A stretch of 50,196 nt of DNA from Phytoactinopolyspora halophila (GCF_003287285.1 NZ_QMIG01000030.1:1-50196), one strand, 5' to 3'. Shown: positions 40,051 to 49,133, counted from the first letter of the stretch. The notes: generated by a model not told the origin, from the letters alone. Numbers and translations are program-made.

Positions 40051-40795
40051 GGGCATCTCCACGTGCGGTCGACTGCATCAACTCGATCAATTCCGTGGCC
40101 GACATCGTCGCTTGATCGGCTTCCATGCCGACCCGTCCCCGGTCGAGAATCACGATCCGGTCGGCTACCTCGTGCGCGTGGAACATGTTGTGCGAGATGA
40201 ACAGCACCGACGTGCCGTCGTCGCGGACTCGCCGGACGAAGTCGAGCACCTCCTGTGCCTGCCGCAACGACAGTGCCGTCGTCGGCTCGTCCAGGACGAT
40301 GAGATCGGCGTTGAAGTGAACCGCACGAGCGATCGCCACTCCCTCGCGCTCTCCACCGGAAAGGTGCTGCACGGGGGAATCCGGACTCAGCACCTTCGAT
40401 GTGAATCGCATGCCGCGCATCAACCGGTCGGCTTCCTGGCGCTGGGCACGATGCTTGACGAAGCCGAACCGATTCGTGATCTCGCGGCCCAGAAAGACGT
40501 TGCTGGTCACGGGTTGTTGAGCCGCCAGTGCCTTGTCCTGGAAGACGGTCTCGATGCGCTGTTCGCGTGCCTTGGCCGGATTCCAGTGACTCACTCGCTC
40601 TCCCCGGACGTACACCTCTCCCTCGTCGGGTTGGTGGACGCCCGCGACGACCTTGACCAGCGTCGATTTGCCGGCTCCGTTGTCCCCGAGCAACGACAGC
40701 ACCTCACCGGGCCGGATGCTCATGTTGACGCCTTCCAGCGCGTACGCATGGCCGAAGTGCTTGGACACGTTCCGGAGTTCGAGTAGCGGTGTCAT
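40043..40795 (-). CDS. Sugar ABC transporter ATPase (single-domain, FrcA-like)
   Basis: A 250-residue ATPase with Walker A LLGDNGAGKSTLV, Q-loop VFQDKAL, signature LSGGEREGVAIARA (Glu in place of the usual Gln), Walker B LIVLDEPTTALS and H-loop FISHNMFHAHEV. The DEPTTAL and HNMFHA motifs mark carbohydrate uptake transporters of the ribose/fructose/xylose type. Most of these have two fused ATPase domains; this one has a single domain, so it should dimerise. It follows the permease gene after 22 bp. Confidence 0.92.
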   Translation of the reverse strand: MTPLLELRNVSKHFGHAYALEGVNMSIRPGEVLSLLGDNGAGKSTLVKVVAGVHQPDEGEVYVRGERVSHWNPAKAREQRIETVFQDKALAAQQPVTSNVFLGREITNRFGFVKHRAQRQEADRLMRGMRFTSKVLSPDSPVQHLSGGEREGVAIARAVHFNADLIVLDEPTTALSLRQAQEVLDFVRRVRDDGTSVLFISHNMFHAHEVADRIVILDRGRVGMEADQATMSATELIELMQSTARGDAHA

Positions 40796-40817
40796 GGTGG
40801 ACTTCCTCCCGACTCGG

Positions 40818-41852
40818 TTACCGAGTCAATGCGCTCTTGTTGGAGATCCGGTGTCCGACGAGGGAGAGCAGGATGACCAGCCCGTAGAAGAGCTGCGTGT
40901 AGTTGCCCGTCAACCCTGCGGAGATGATGCCCGTTTCGATGAAGCCCACGGTGGCTGCGCCCACGATGGCTCCCGCCACGGTCCCGGTCCCGCCCCAGAC
41001 CGGCGTTCCGCCCACGAAGACGGCGGCGAGAACCAGCAAGAGCAGTCCATCGCCCGTCGTCGGGTAGAAGGTGCTGTTGATCGTGACGGCCAGGACACCC
41101 GCCACACCGCCGGCAGCGCCGACGTAGACGAACGCCAGCACCCTCGTACGCCGGACCTTGATGCCCATCTGGTTGGCGGCCGCCGAGTTGTCGCCGATCG
41201 CGCGGACGTGGGCACCGAACTTGTGCGCGCTGAACAGCGCGAGTCCGAGCACGGCGAGGAGCGTCGCCCAGGCCATCGGCGCCGGCAACCACGCCCATTT
41301 GGCCATGAAGATCTGCTCGAACAGCGTGTCGTGGAGCCCGATGAGCGACGTGGCCTCTCCGTCGGACAAGACCTGCACCAACCCGCGAAGCAGGAACAGC
41401 ATGCCCAGCGTCACGACGAGCGACGGCAGCCCGACGTAGGTGACGATGCAACCGTTGATGAACCCCACGAACGCCCCGACCACGATGGCGAACAGGGTCG
41501 CCGCGAAGGGGTCGAGACCCTGTGCGTACGACGCCGCGAATGCGTACGCGGCGATTCCGACCACGGAGGGGAACGAGACGTCGATCTCGCCGCTGACGAA
41601 TACGAACACCAAGGGCACGGCGACGATCAGGACCAGCGGAAGCGACGAGGCGAAGACCGACAGGTAGATACCAGTGCTGAGGAAGACCGCCGGCGACGTG
41701 ATCATGAACGCGAGCAGCATGACCACGAAGAAGACAAGCGAGGACAGGAACGCCCGATGCCGATCCACCTGGACGCGCCATCTCGGCGGCGACGATGCTC
41801 CCTCTTCTGGGACTTCTTGCCGCTCGGTCGGTTGAGAAGCCTGAAGCGCCAT
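40818..41852 (-). CDS. Sugar ABC transporter permease (RbsC/FrcC type)
   Basis: A 344-residue membrane protein with 8-10 hydrophobic segments (for example AFLSSLVFFVVMLLAFMI and LVLIVAVPLVFVFVSGEIDVS). The family motif for the ATPase contact, RAIGDNSAAANQMGIKV, is present, with GGTPVWGGTGTVAGAIVGA after it. ATG 41852 comes one base after the GH31 stop, so the two are coupled. Together with the ATPase and the binding lipoprotein it forms a complete sugar importer. Confidence 0.92.
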   Translation of the reverse strand: MALQASQPTERQEVPEEGASSPPRWRVQVDRHRAFLSSLVFFVVMLLAFMITSPAVFLSTGIYLSVFASSLPLVLIVAVPLVFVFVSGEIDVSFPSVVGIAAYAFAASYAQGLDPFAATLFAIVVGAFVGFINGCIVTYVGLPSLVVTLGMLFLLRGLVQVLSDGEATSLIGLHDTLFEQIFMAKWAWLPAPMAWATLLAVLGLALFSAHKFGAHVRAIGDNSAAANQMGIKVRRTRVLAFVYVGAAGGVAGVLAVTINSTFYPTTGDGLLLLVLAAVFVGGTPVWGGTGTVAGAIVGAATVGFIETGIISAGLTGNYTQLFYGLVILLSLVGHRISNKSALTR

Positions 41853-41853
41853 G

Positions 41854-44142
41854 TCAGTCCTCCTTCTCGATGTGGACGGCGCCGTCCGCAGGCTCATACC
41901 GCACCGTCACCTGGCCGTTCTCCGGCTGGACGTGCCATCCGGCCCGCGATTCCAGGTCCTCGATGCGCTCGACCTGAGCAAGCGGGTTACCTCCGACCGA
42001 AATCTCTTGTGGCCGTCCGTGGTACGGCAGCGTCAGCAGGAGCGGCCGCCGGGCGTCGCCGTCGACGACGATCCGCCGGTTCTCCGGTGGACCATGCCCT
42101 GACACCGTCCACGTGTGGCCGTCGTGGTGTACCTCGAGCTCGTGGCGCTCACCGGGAAAGAACGTCAGCCGGAGTGTTCCTGCCAAGGGTTCGGTATCCG
42201 GCATCCGGCTGGCGACGACCGATCCGTCACGGACGAAGAGCGGCAACACGTCCAGGGGTGCCGCGTAGTCGACTACCTGTCCACCGGCGTGTTCCGAACC
42301 GGTCCAGTAGTCGTACCAGTGATGGCCCCGGGGCAGGTAAACCTCGCGCCCGTTCTCGTCGCTGTAGACGGGCGCGACCAGGAACTCCTCACCGAAGACG
42401 TACTGATCCTCCCACCGAGCGGCATCCGCGTCGTCGGGAAACGCGAAGCCCAGCGCCTGCATCATGGGCACGCCACTCGTCGCCGCGCGGTGCGCGTACG
42501 AGTAGATGTGCGGCATCAACTCCATACGCAACCGGGCGTACTTCCGATAGATGTCCAGGACCTCGGCATCGTCGAAGGACCACGGCTCCGTATGGCTGCC
42601 CTGGTTCCAGATCGAGAACAGCGGGCCGAACACTCCGAACTGCACCCAGCGCAGGAACGGGCCCTTGGCATGGTCGCCCCAGTACCCGCCGAGGCAGTGC
42701 GACACGTAGGGAAAGCCGGACAGGCCGGCCGACTGGAGGGCGGCGAGGACGACGGGGATGAACTCGTAGCTCGTGCCCTGATCACCCGTGATCAGTCCGG
42801 CGTACTGCTGGAGGCCCGTCCATGCCGATCGTGCCGTCAGGTAGTAATCGTCGCCACGCACCTCTTCGCACACCTGCGCCACGGCCTGGTGATAGGCCAG
42901 CGTGTACGCGCGCCCCGCCGACTCACCGTCGCTGCCGTCGGCGAACGTGGCAGTCCGGATGTCTTGCGTCTCGCCGAAGTCCGCGAAGAACCCGTCCGCG
43001 CCAGCTTCCAGCAGCGCCCGCAACCGTCTCTGGTGCCATGCGACCGCGTCCGGGTTGGTGAAGTCGATATACGCTCCCCACCAGCCCGTATACGTGCCAC
43101 CGCCGACTCGGGGCACGTCGGGCTCGGCACCGACACCCGGCATGCGCTGCAGGAAGTAGCTCTGCTCCGCCCCTTGCGGGGCTACCTCGGCTGCCGTCGA
43201 AACGTACGGAGCGGTCCAGAAGACGACGCGGAAACCCCGGGAATGAAGCTCGTCGAGAAGACCCTTCAGATCCGCGTGCTTGCGAGACACGAGGTCGCCG
43301 ACGTAGGTCTCCCAGTAGCCATCGAAGTAGAACGTGCGGTGGGGCAATTCGAGCGTCTCGATGCGCTCCATGTACTCGTCGAGCAGCTCACGGTCCAGCT
43401 GCCGGGGATAGGCCGGCCCCAATAGCGGCTCGTATGCCCACTCCGGCATCAGCCGCGGGTGCCCGGTCGCGCGAATATACGCCTGTAGGACGTCCCGCAA
43501 GGCCGGACCGAAGAACAGCGTGAACTCGACGTCCGGGGAGTCGAACGGGGCGAACTGCCGCACCTCGTAGCGAGCGCGCCGCTCGGCTCGGAAGTCGAAC
43601 AAGGAGGCGCGGTTGCTGTTGTGCAGGAAACCGTACCCATCCGTTGACATGAACCACGGCACGGGCGCGTAGGTGAAGTCGTACTTGCTCGTCAGCAGGT
43701 CCAAGGACTCGTTGAAGACGACCTTGCCCGCCTGGTCGACCTGGTCGAAGCGTTCACCGCACCCGTAGATACGCGCACCGGGGTCGTTCGGCGTCAGGTG
43801 GATCTCGTGCGCGTCGGCGGTCCGCTCACCGAAGTGGCTGCTGGGTGAGGTGTCGACGACGGTGACGTCCACGCACGGCGGGGAACCGGGCGCGCCCACG
43901 CGGATCCGCAACGGTTCCGGGCACAGCTCGACCTGCATCGCCGCCGTGCTGTACGTGGTGAGATTGCCATCGGCCACGTCCGTGACCTCGACCGTCGACG
44001 AGGCCGGGCGCGCGCCGGCAGGAGATCGGCCGACCCGGACACGAACCGACCGCTCGTCGAGAAACGTGAGGGTGCAGTACGAATCCGTGTGCTGCCCGAG
44101 CGCCGTCCCGACGGACACCGCTACATCCGCGAATCGTGTCAT
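41854..44142 (-). CDS. Glycoside hydrolase family 31 (alpha-glycosidase), cytoplasmic
   Basis: A 762-residue enzyme without signal peptide. An N-terminal beta domain (YGCGERFDQVDQAGKVVF) precedes the barrel, with FYFDGYWETY, the nucleophile motif GFFADFGE (Asp388) and the acid/base region LITGDQGTSYE (Asp454). C-terminal beta domains contain the family WYDYWTGSEHAGGQ. GH31 includes alpha-glucosidases, alpha-xylosidases, alpha-galactosidases and sulfoquinovosidases. The barrel loops suggest a small glycoside but do not identify it. It is the second gene of the operon, and its ATG touches the binding-protein stop (TAGATG). Intracellular hydrolysis after import by the adjacent transporter is likely. 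Confidence 0.9.
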   Translation of the reverse strand: MTRFADVAVSVGTALGQHTDSYCTLTFLDERSVRVRVGRSPAGARPASSTVEVTDVADGNLTTYSTAAMQVELCPEPLRIRVGAPGSPPCVDVTVVDTSPSSHFGERTADAHEIHLTPNDPGARIYGCGERFDQVDQAGKVVFNESLDLLTSKYDFTYAPVPWFMSTDGYGFLHNSNRASLFDFRAERRARYEVRQFAPFDSPDVEFTLFFGPALRDVLQAYIRATGHPRLMPEWAYEPLLGPAYPRQLDRELLDEYMERIETLELPHRTFYFDGYWETYVGDLVSRKHADLKGLLDELHSRGFRVVFWTAPYVSTAAEVAPQGAEQSYFLQRMPGVGAEPDVPRVGGGTYTGWWGAYIDFTNPDAVAWHQRRLRALLEAGADGFFADFGETQDIRTATFADGSDGESAGRAYTLAYHQAVAQVCEEVRGDDYYLTARSAWTGLQQYAGLITGDQGTSYEFIPVVLAALQSAGLSGFPYVSHCLGGYWGDHAKGPFLRWVQFGVFGPLFSIWNQGSHTEPWSFDDAEVLDIYRKYARLRMELMPHIYSYAHRAATSGVPMMQALGFAFPDDADAARWEDQYVFGEEFLVAPVYSDENGREVYLPRGHHWYDYWTGSEHAGGQVVDYAAPLDVLPLFVRDGSVVASRMPDTEPLAGTLRLTFFPGERHELEVHHDGHTWTVSGHGPPENRRIVVDGDARRPLLLTLPYHGRPQEISVGGNPLAQVERIEDLESRAGWHVQPENGQVTVRYEPADGAVHIEKED

Positions 44143-45165
44143 CTAGCGAATCCCCTGTTCGACCGGCTCGGCCACCTCGTCGACGTTTCCCTCCGTCACG
44201 AATCCGGAGCCGGTGTCGACCTCGATGGGACCCATCCCGTACGCCTGCCGCTGACAGAGGTTCAGCACCGGCAGGTATCCCTGCATATAGGGCTGCTGAT
44301 CGGCCGTGAGCTGCACATGGCCGGACTCGATCGCCTCGAGCGTGGCCGGGGTGAGATCGAACCCGACGTTCAGGATCTCACCGGCTTCCATGCCCGCCGC
44401 GTCCATGTACTGCGGGGCGCTACCGAGGACGGTACCCGGATAGACAATGAGCTCGGTATCGGGATTCTCCTGCAGGTACCCGGTCACCGTCGGCGTGAGC
44501 AGGTTCGGGTCGGTGAACGCCTCCATCGGTGGCGTGACCCGGTCGACTTCCAGGCCGGCGTCCTCGAGGGTCGTGGCAGCTGCCTCTTCGCGAACGGCTC
44601 GCGCCTGGTCGCCGAACGGCCCCATCACGAGGGCCCGTGCCGCCGAGTCCAGTTCGAGGGTGCTCAACGCTTCCTCGGCCAGCGCGATCCCCTGCTCTTC
44701 GAGGTCCGCTCCGACGAAGCCGCCACCCAACTGCTCGCGCACCTCGGGCACGTCGACGTTCTGGTACGTCATCAAGATGCCCTCCTCCTCGGCATCTTCG
44801 GCGAGCGGCATGATCGCGTCGTCCCCGGGATGACCGGTCAACGCGATGCCGTCCACGTCCCCTGCGATTGCATCGCGCAGGTCGCCCAGCATCTGTTCCG
44901 GCTCCCACTCGGAGTAGACGACTTCCACCTGCGCACCGATGTCCTCGCCCGCTTGTTCGGCTCCGTTGGCAAGGATGGGCGCGAAACCGTCGCCGGGCGA
45001 GCCACCAGCGAAGTACCGGATGGTCATGCCGTCGCACCACGCATCCGAGCTTTCCTCGGCAGTCCGCTGCTCGTCTCCCGTACACGCGGATAGCACGAGC
45101 AACCCCAGCGCCGTTCCCGCCATGGCCATCCGAGCCCGCCTCGCGGGTCCATGCTGTCGAGTCAT
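44143..45165 (-). CDS. Sugar-binding lipoprotein of an ABC importer (RbsB-like)
   Basis: A 340-residue protein. The signal peptide has an Arg-rich start, hydrophobic GTALGLLVLSAC and a lipobox Cys. The mature domain is a periplasmic-binding-protein type I fold (RYFAGGSPGDGFAPILANGA, DGIALTGHPGDDAIMPLAED, LMTYQNVDVPEV, ILNVGFDLTPATLEAIESGH). It is first in the minus-strand sugar operon and probably sets the uptake specificity. Its promoter faces the GntR/FadR gene across a 165-bp gap that holds GGT/ACC inverted repeats. Confidence 0.9.
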   Translation of the reverse strand: MTRQHGPARRARMAMAGTALGLLVLSACTGDEQRTAEESSDAWCDGMTIRYFAGGSPGDGFAPILANGAEQAGEDIGAQVEVVYSEWEPEQMLGDLRDAIAGDVDGIALTGHPGDDAIMPLAEDAEEEGILMTYQNVDVPEVREQLGGGFVGADLEEQGIALAEEALSTLELDSAARALVMGPFGDQARAVREEAAATTLEDAGLEVDRVTPPMEAFTDPNLLTPTVTGYLQENPDTELIVYPGTVLGSAPQYMDAAGMEAGEILNVGFDLTPATLEAIESGHVQLTADQQPYMQGYLPVLNLCQRQAYGMGPIEVDTGSGFVTEGNVDEVAEPVEQGIR

Positions 45166-45203
45166 GAGCTTCCTCGCCTTCTCGCCGGCCGCGTTCGGCG
45201 GTT

Positions 45204-45223
45204 GGTCTGACCGGTTAACCAGT
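45204..45223. promoter_or_regulatory. Probable GntR/FadR-type operators
   Basis: Two overlapping inverted repeats, GGTC-T-GACC (45204-45212) and ACCGGTTAACCAGT (45210-45223, centre GGTTAACC), match the GGT/ACC half-site style of FadR-type GntR regulators. They lie about 40 bp upstream of the binding-lipoprotein start. A similar half-site CTGGTC occurs near 45289. From placement they would control the minus-strand sugar operon and perhaps the regulator itself. Confidence 0.6.
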
Positions 45224-45330
45224 TATACCGATGCCGGATCCGAACCGTCAAGGGTTCAGCGCTGGCGCTAGCATGGGCGAGATACGACTGGTCGGATAGA
45301 TCCCGATACGGAACGGGAGGGAGACCCGCG

Positions 45331-46191
45331 GTGACAGCTTCCTCGGATGAGGACCGGAGCGTCGACGACGGCACCTCCGCAGCTACGAGGGGGCCGCGCC
45401 ACGCCGCCGCAGATCCCCCGATCACCCGGGCCGGCTTGGCGGCCATGCTCACCCGCGAGCTACTAGACGGCACGTTGCTGCCGGGCACGATGCTGCCCTC
45501 GGAGCGTCAGCTCGCAGAGCGCTTCCAGGTTTCCCGTCCCCTGGTACGCGAGGTCCTTCGCGAGATGCAGGAGCGCGGCCTGGTCGAGGTCGTACCCGGC
45601 CGCGGTGCCTTCGTCACGGCGCCGGGGGTCATGGCGGGCATGCGCCCCATGGATGCGATCTATCGACGCCGATCGGCCACGCCCCGGCACCTGGTCTATG
45701 CGCGGACGATGCTCGAAGAGCAGGCTGCGGGCCTGGCCGCCACATCGGCGACCGCCGAGGATCTCGCGGCCCTGGAGCGAGCGCTGACCTCCTTCGACGA
45801 CGCGTCGTCACTGCTCGAACGCGCGCGCAGCGACATCGCCTTCCACTTCCTCATCACCCGCGCCTCGCACAATCCGGTCATCGAGACCATGTTCGCCTCG
45901 ATTGCCGGCATGGTGTTCGAGCTGATGCTGCGAAGCCTGGACGACCCGGAAACGGTGCGGCTCGGCGCCCCGCATCACCATGCCCTGTTCACCGCGATCC
46001 GCGAGCGCGACCCGGAGGCAGCCGCGCAAGCCGCCCACGACCACCTGCAGGTCGCGGAGCGTACGTACGGGCAAGACATGGACGAGCTGCTCGACACGAT
46101 CGCGCGAGATCGTCTCGAACGCTTCTTCGGCCAGACCATCAACCTCGACGAAGTCATCGGCGCGGCGGTCGACGAGTTCATCCGGGCCTGA
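45331..46191 (+). CDS. GntR-family regulator, FadR type
   Basis: A 286-residue protein. After a 30-residue polar extension there is the winged HTH (LLPGTMLPSERQLAERFQVS, then RPLVREVLREMQERGLVEVVP and GRGAFV) and an all-helical FCD effector domain (RTMLEEQAAGLAAT, SDIAFHFLITRASHNPVI, APHHHALFTAIRERD with metal-site His). FCD members sense sugar acids or other carboxylates. GTG 45331 is preceded by GGGAGGGAG. It is divergent from the eight-gene sugar operon and upstream of two dehydrogenases; a sugar-acid intermediate is the probable inducer. Confidence 0.92.
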   Translation: MTASSDEDRSVDDGTSAATRGPRHAAADPPITRAGLAAMLTRELLDGTLLPGTMLPSERQLAERFQVSRPLVREVLREMQERGLVEVVPGRGAFVTAPGVMAGMRPMDAIYRRRSATPRHLVYARTMLEEQAAGLAATSATAEDLAALERALTSFDDASSLLERARSDIAFHFLITRASHNPVIETMFASIAGMVFELMLRSLDDPETVRLGAPHHHALFTAIRERDPEAAAQAAHDHLQVAERTYGQDMDELLDTIARDRLERFFGQTINLDEVIGAAVDEFIRA

Positions 46192-46279
46192 CTCCCCGAA
46201 TCTCCCTGGGTTGACACCTGTTGCGGCGCACCCGTACGTTGCCGGTAAGACCGGTAAGTCCGGGTGAAATGAGGTGGTC

Positions 46280-47041
46280 ATGACGACGCGCGACATGGAA
46301 GGACTCGGTGTCCTGGTCACCGGGGCCGCAGGCGATATCGGCGCGGCAATGGGCCGGGAGTTCGCCCAGCGAGGCGCCCACGTGACGGCCGTCGACATCA
46401 AGGACCCCGACTCCGCTGCGCCGTGGCTGGACTCGATCCGCGCCGTCGGGGAGGCAACGTACGTCGAGGCTGACGTGCGCGACCGGCACGCCGTCGCCGC
46501 GGCGCTCGCCGGGGTGGAGAACCTCTACGCGGTCATCGGCAATGCGGGAATCGGCGGGTCGGCGCCGTTCCTGGAAGTCTCCGAACAGTTCTGGTCAGAT
46601 ACTCTCGCAATCAATCTCACCGGGTGCTTCAACGTCGGCCAGCTCGCGGCGCAAGAGCTGGTATCGCGCGGGCGCGGCGGCCGCATCGTGTTCACCGGCT
46701 CGTGGGTGCAAGACATCCCGTGGCCCGAGATCACGGCGTACTCGGTGGCCAAGGCCGGCGTGCAAATGCTCGCCCGCCAGATGGCACTCGAGCTCGCCGA
46801 TCACGGAATTCTGGTCAATGTCGTGGCACCCGGCATTGTCGACGCCGGGCTCGCCAAACAGCTCAAAGACACGGACCCCGGGTACGCGCAACGGATCAAG
46901 CGTGTCATTCCCCTGGGAGACCTCCAAACGCCCGAACACGTCGCCCGGGCGACCGCGTTCCTGTGTGCGCCGGACAACGACTACATGACGGGGTCCGTCC
47001 TGCTCGCCGACGGCGGCTGCTCGCTCCACAAGGTCGACTAG
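46280..47041 (+). CDS. Short-chain dehydrogenase/reductase (first)
   Basis: A 253-residue SDR: LVTGAAGDIGAAMG binds NAD(P), NAGIGG follows strand 4, and the catalytic set is Ser in FTGSWVQDIP with YSVAK, then VAPGIVDAG. VDIK after strand 2 (an Asp) suggests NAD preference. ATG 46280 is preceded by GAGG. A direct repeat CCGGTAAGACCGGTAAG (46240-46256) lies just upstream and may be a regulator site. Its role in the sugar regulon is probably oxidation of a sugar or of a keto-deoxy acid. It lies 88 bp after the regulator. Confidence 0.9.
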   Translation: MTTRDMEGLGVLVTGAAGDIGAAMGREFAQRGAHVTAVDIKDPDSAAPWLDSIRAVGEATYVEADVRDRHAVAAALAGVENLYAVIGNAGIGGSAPFLEVSEQFWSDTLAINLTGCFNVGQLAAQELVSRGRGGRIVFTGSWVQDIPWPEITAYSVAKAGVQMLARQMALELADHGILVNVVAPGIVDAGLAKQLKDTDPGYAQRIKRVIPLGDLQTPEHVARATAFLCAPDNDYMTGSVLLADGGCSLHKVD

Positions 47042-47104
47042 GTACGGGCGATCGGGAGATCACCCGCGCTGAATCGACAGCCGAGATTTGCTGGGAGGGC
47101 CGTT

Positions 47105-47842
47105 GTGACCGACGAACTCACGGGGCGGACCGTGGTGGTGACCGGTGCCGCGTCAGGTATCGGGTTCGAGGTAGCCCGGAAGATGCGCGACGCGGGGGCG
47201 CTGGTCTATGCCGTCGACCTCGCGGCGCCGCAGGAAGAACTCGACGACGTCCACCACCTGACCGCCGACGTCTCGTCGCCCGCCGACGTCCAGGGCTTCA
47301 TCGAGATGGCCGTCCGGGAGACAGGTGCCCTGGATGTGGTCTGCAACAACGCGGGTGTTGGCTCGTCCACCGACGTCGTCACGTGCCCTCCGGACGAGTG
47401 GGACCACGTCTTTGCGGTCAACGTACGCGGCGTGTTCCTCGGCACGAAGTACGCCATCCCGCACATGCTCCACCGGGGCGGGACGATCGTGAACACCGCC
47501 TCGGCCGCAGCGCTCGTCGGGCTGCCGCAACGCGCGGCCTATTGTGCCAGCAAGGGCGCCGTCGTCGCGCTCACGCGACAAGTGGCCGTGGAGTACGCCG
47601 CCCACGGCATCCGCTGCAACTGCGTCTGCCCCGGTACCGTCGACTCTCCCTGGGTCGAGCGGCTGATGGCCGAGACGGACGATCCCAGCGCCACCCGCGA
47701 CGCGCTAATCGCGCGCCAGCCCATGGGTCGACTCGGCTCACCGGCGGAGATCGCCGAGGCGATCGTCTTCCTCGCGTCCCCGGCATCATCGTTCATGACC
47801 GGCTCGTCGATGGTCGTCGACGGCGGCGTCGTGGCCGGATAG
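47105..47842 (+). CDS. Short-chain dehydrogenase/reductase (second)
   Basis: A 245-residue SDR with VVTGAASGIGFEVA, CNNAGVGSS, catalytic Ser in NTASAAALVG and YCASK, then CPGTVDSPW. AVDLA after strand 2 again favours NAD. GTG 47105 has GGAGGG 5 nt upstream. It follows the first SDR after 63 bp and is likely co-transcribed. Two SDRs in one sugar-acid regulon fit oxidation of the free sugar to a lactone and a later oxidation of the dehydrated acid; which does which is unknown. Confidence 0.9.
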   Translation: MTDELTGRTVVVTGAASGIGFEVARKMRDAGALVYAVDLAAPQEELDDVHHLTADVSSPADVQGFIEMAVRETGALDVVCNNAGVGSSTDVVTCPPDEWDHVFAVNVRGVFLGTKYAIPHMLHRGGTIVNTASAAALVGLPQRAAYCASKGAVVALTRQVAVEYAAHGIRCNCVCPGTVDSPWVERLMAETDDPSATRDALIARQPMGRLGSPAEIAEAIVFLASPASSFMTGSSMVVDGGVVAG

Positions 47843-47906
47843 GGCCGTGATGGCCGCGGAAACGTGACGTGATTTACACGGCCCTTCGCCGGCGGGGTGC
47901 CGACGT

Positions 47907-48338
47907 CTACGAGGCTCTTGCTGGATTGTGCCAGGCGAGTTCGGGGAATCGGGCGAAATCGGAGTCGGTGGAACACACACCAACCCCGTGCTCGAGCGCG
48001 AGAGCGGCGAGGTGGGCGTCGGTGACGAGATTGCCGCGGAGGTCGCCGTCGATGACCAGCCTGCTCAAGATCACTGCGTGGCGGTCGCCCGGGTGCGGTA
48101 TCCACGACTGATCGGCGTCGAGCCAGTCAGAAACGTGTGACCATGCCTGCTGAGGGCTCAGTGGGTTAGCGGATACGCGGGGGTGGGTGGCGATCCGTTG
48201 GAAGGCGGTGAGCGATACCCACGGGAATCCGACCCGGCTAGGGCCGTTGAGCGCGCCTTCGAGCCAGTCCCTGGCTGGCTGGTGGAAGGCACTGCTGGCA
48301 TCCACCGCATACAGGAGAACATTGGCGTCGACGATCAC
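47907..48338 (-). CDS. vapC: VapC-type PIN-domain toxin (RNase)
   Basis: A 143-residue PIN protein: MIVDANVLLYAVD holds the first acidic residue, LVTDAHLAALALEHG and CSTDSDFARFPEL the later ones. PIN toxins cut tRNA or rRNA with Mg2+ until neutralised by the partner antitoxin. TTAFQRIATHP-type helix (LTAFQRIATHPRV) is typical of this VapC subgroup. The start lies 3 bp after the antitoxin stop, so the two are one operon. Confidence 0.92.
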   Translation of the reverse strand: MIVDANVLLYAVDASSAFHQPARDWLEGALNGPSRVGFPWVSLTAFQRIATHPRVSANPLSPQQAWSHVSDWLDADQSWIPHPGDRHAVILSRLVIDGDLRGNLVTDAHLAALALEHGVGVCSTDSDFARFPELAWHNPARAS

Positions 48339-48341
48339 TCG

Positions 48342-48575
48342 TCAGCGCTCCATGTCGTCGAGGAGTTCTAGGGCCTCGGCGACGTTGGAGACGTCCACGC
48401 GCAGGCCAATGTTGTGCGTGCGCTGCGTGAACGGCCGCCGCTGCGGAGTGCGCTCAAGCCCGCTGCGTACCAGCTTGTTGATAGCTTCGCTCAGGCTGAT
48501 GTGCTGTTCGCGCTGAAGCCGTTCCACTGCGGCCTGGACGTCGTCGTCGAGTCTCACCGTCGTCCGCATAAACAT
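48342..48575 (-). CDS. vapB: VapB-type ribbon-helix-helix antitoxin
   Basis: A 77-residue protein. TTVRLDDDVQAAVERLQREQ and ISLSEAINKLVRSGL form the DNA-binding ribbon-helix-helix; the C terminus (NIGLRVDVSNVAEALELLDD) should wrap the toxin. ATG 48575 or ATG 48569 may be used. It probably binds the palindromes at 48583-48619 to repress its own operon. Confidence 0.92.
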   Translation of the reverse strand: MFMRTTVRLDDDVQAAVERLQREQHISLSEAINKLVRSGLERTPQRRPFTQRTHNIGLRVDVSNVAEALELLDDMER

Positions 48576-48582
48576 CAGGCTA

Positions 48583-48619
48583 GCATCACCGATGCATACA
48601 TACGAGCATCAGTGATGCT
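48583..48619. promoter_or_regulatory. VapBC operators
   Basis: Two palindromes with the same half-site lie upstream of vapB: GCATC-ACC-GATGC (48583-48595) and AGCATCA-G-TGATGCT (48605-48619, perfect). The repeated GATGC/GCATC element is the kind of paired site bound by ribbon-helix-helix antitoxins. Confidence 0.72.
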
Positions 48620-48669
48620 GGAGATACCTACACATCCCTCCCGTCGGCGTTGTGGTGCATCTTGACCAT

Positions 48670-49071
48670 TCAGCGCGACCCTCGGGCTTGCCTTTCTTCT
48701 CCCGACGCGAGGATGCGACAGTAATGAGCCAGCGACACGTCGTCACCCGCGGGAGTGCGCCCGATCGCCTCTTCAACGAAGCTGAATCCGGCGCGCTCCA
48801 GGCTGCGCTTGGACGGTAGATTCTCGGTCAGCGTGCGCGCCGTGAGTTCCGTCAACCCGCTGCGGGCAGCGAGCCTGGCTGCCAGGTCGAGCGCGCCCGC
48901 GGCGTGGCTCGCTCCTCGTGCCTCTGGGTGGAGCCAGAATCCCACCTCGGGGGTAGTAGCGGTCACGTCGAACATGACGAGGCTGCCGAGAAAGGAATCG
49001 ACCTCTATTCATCCCTGCACGGTGATGTCGCCGCAGACCCTGAAGACGTCCTCGTCCGGGCGCTGCGATCA
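48670..49071 (-). pseudogene. Decayed GNAT-family acetyltransferase gene
   Basis: The frame ending at 48670 reads as the second half of a RimJ-type GNAT: FLGSLVMFDVTATTPEVGFW, then LHPEARGASHAAGALDLAAR and LPSKRSLERAGF, which include the acetyl-CoA loop. The same frame continues upstream with recognisable VCGDITVQG and IEVDSFLGS, but is cut by TGA at 49009-49011 and again at 49069-49071, and no N-terminal third is found. A truncated product from ATG 48975 (101 residues) could be made but would lack the first strands of the fold. Confidence 0.65.
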
Positions 49072-49133
49072 TTGCTTGGAGAAGACTGAACTCGTGGTTC
49101 TTGTCCAGCCACCAGCCGAGGAAGGGACCTTTC

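Noticed and set aside
40653-42761. 702-codon plus-strand frame opposite the sugar transporter and GH31 genes
   Set aside because: Highly charged, low-complexity shadow spanning several real genes.
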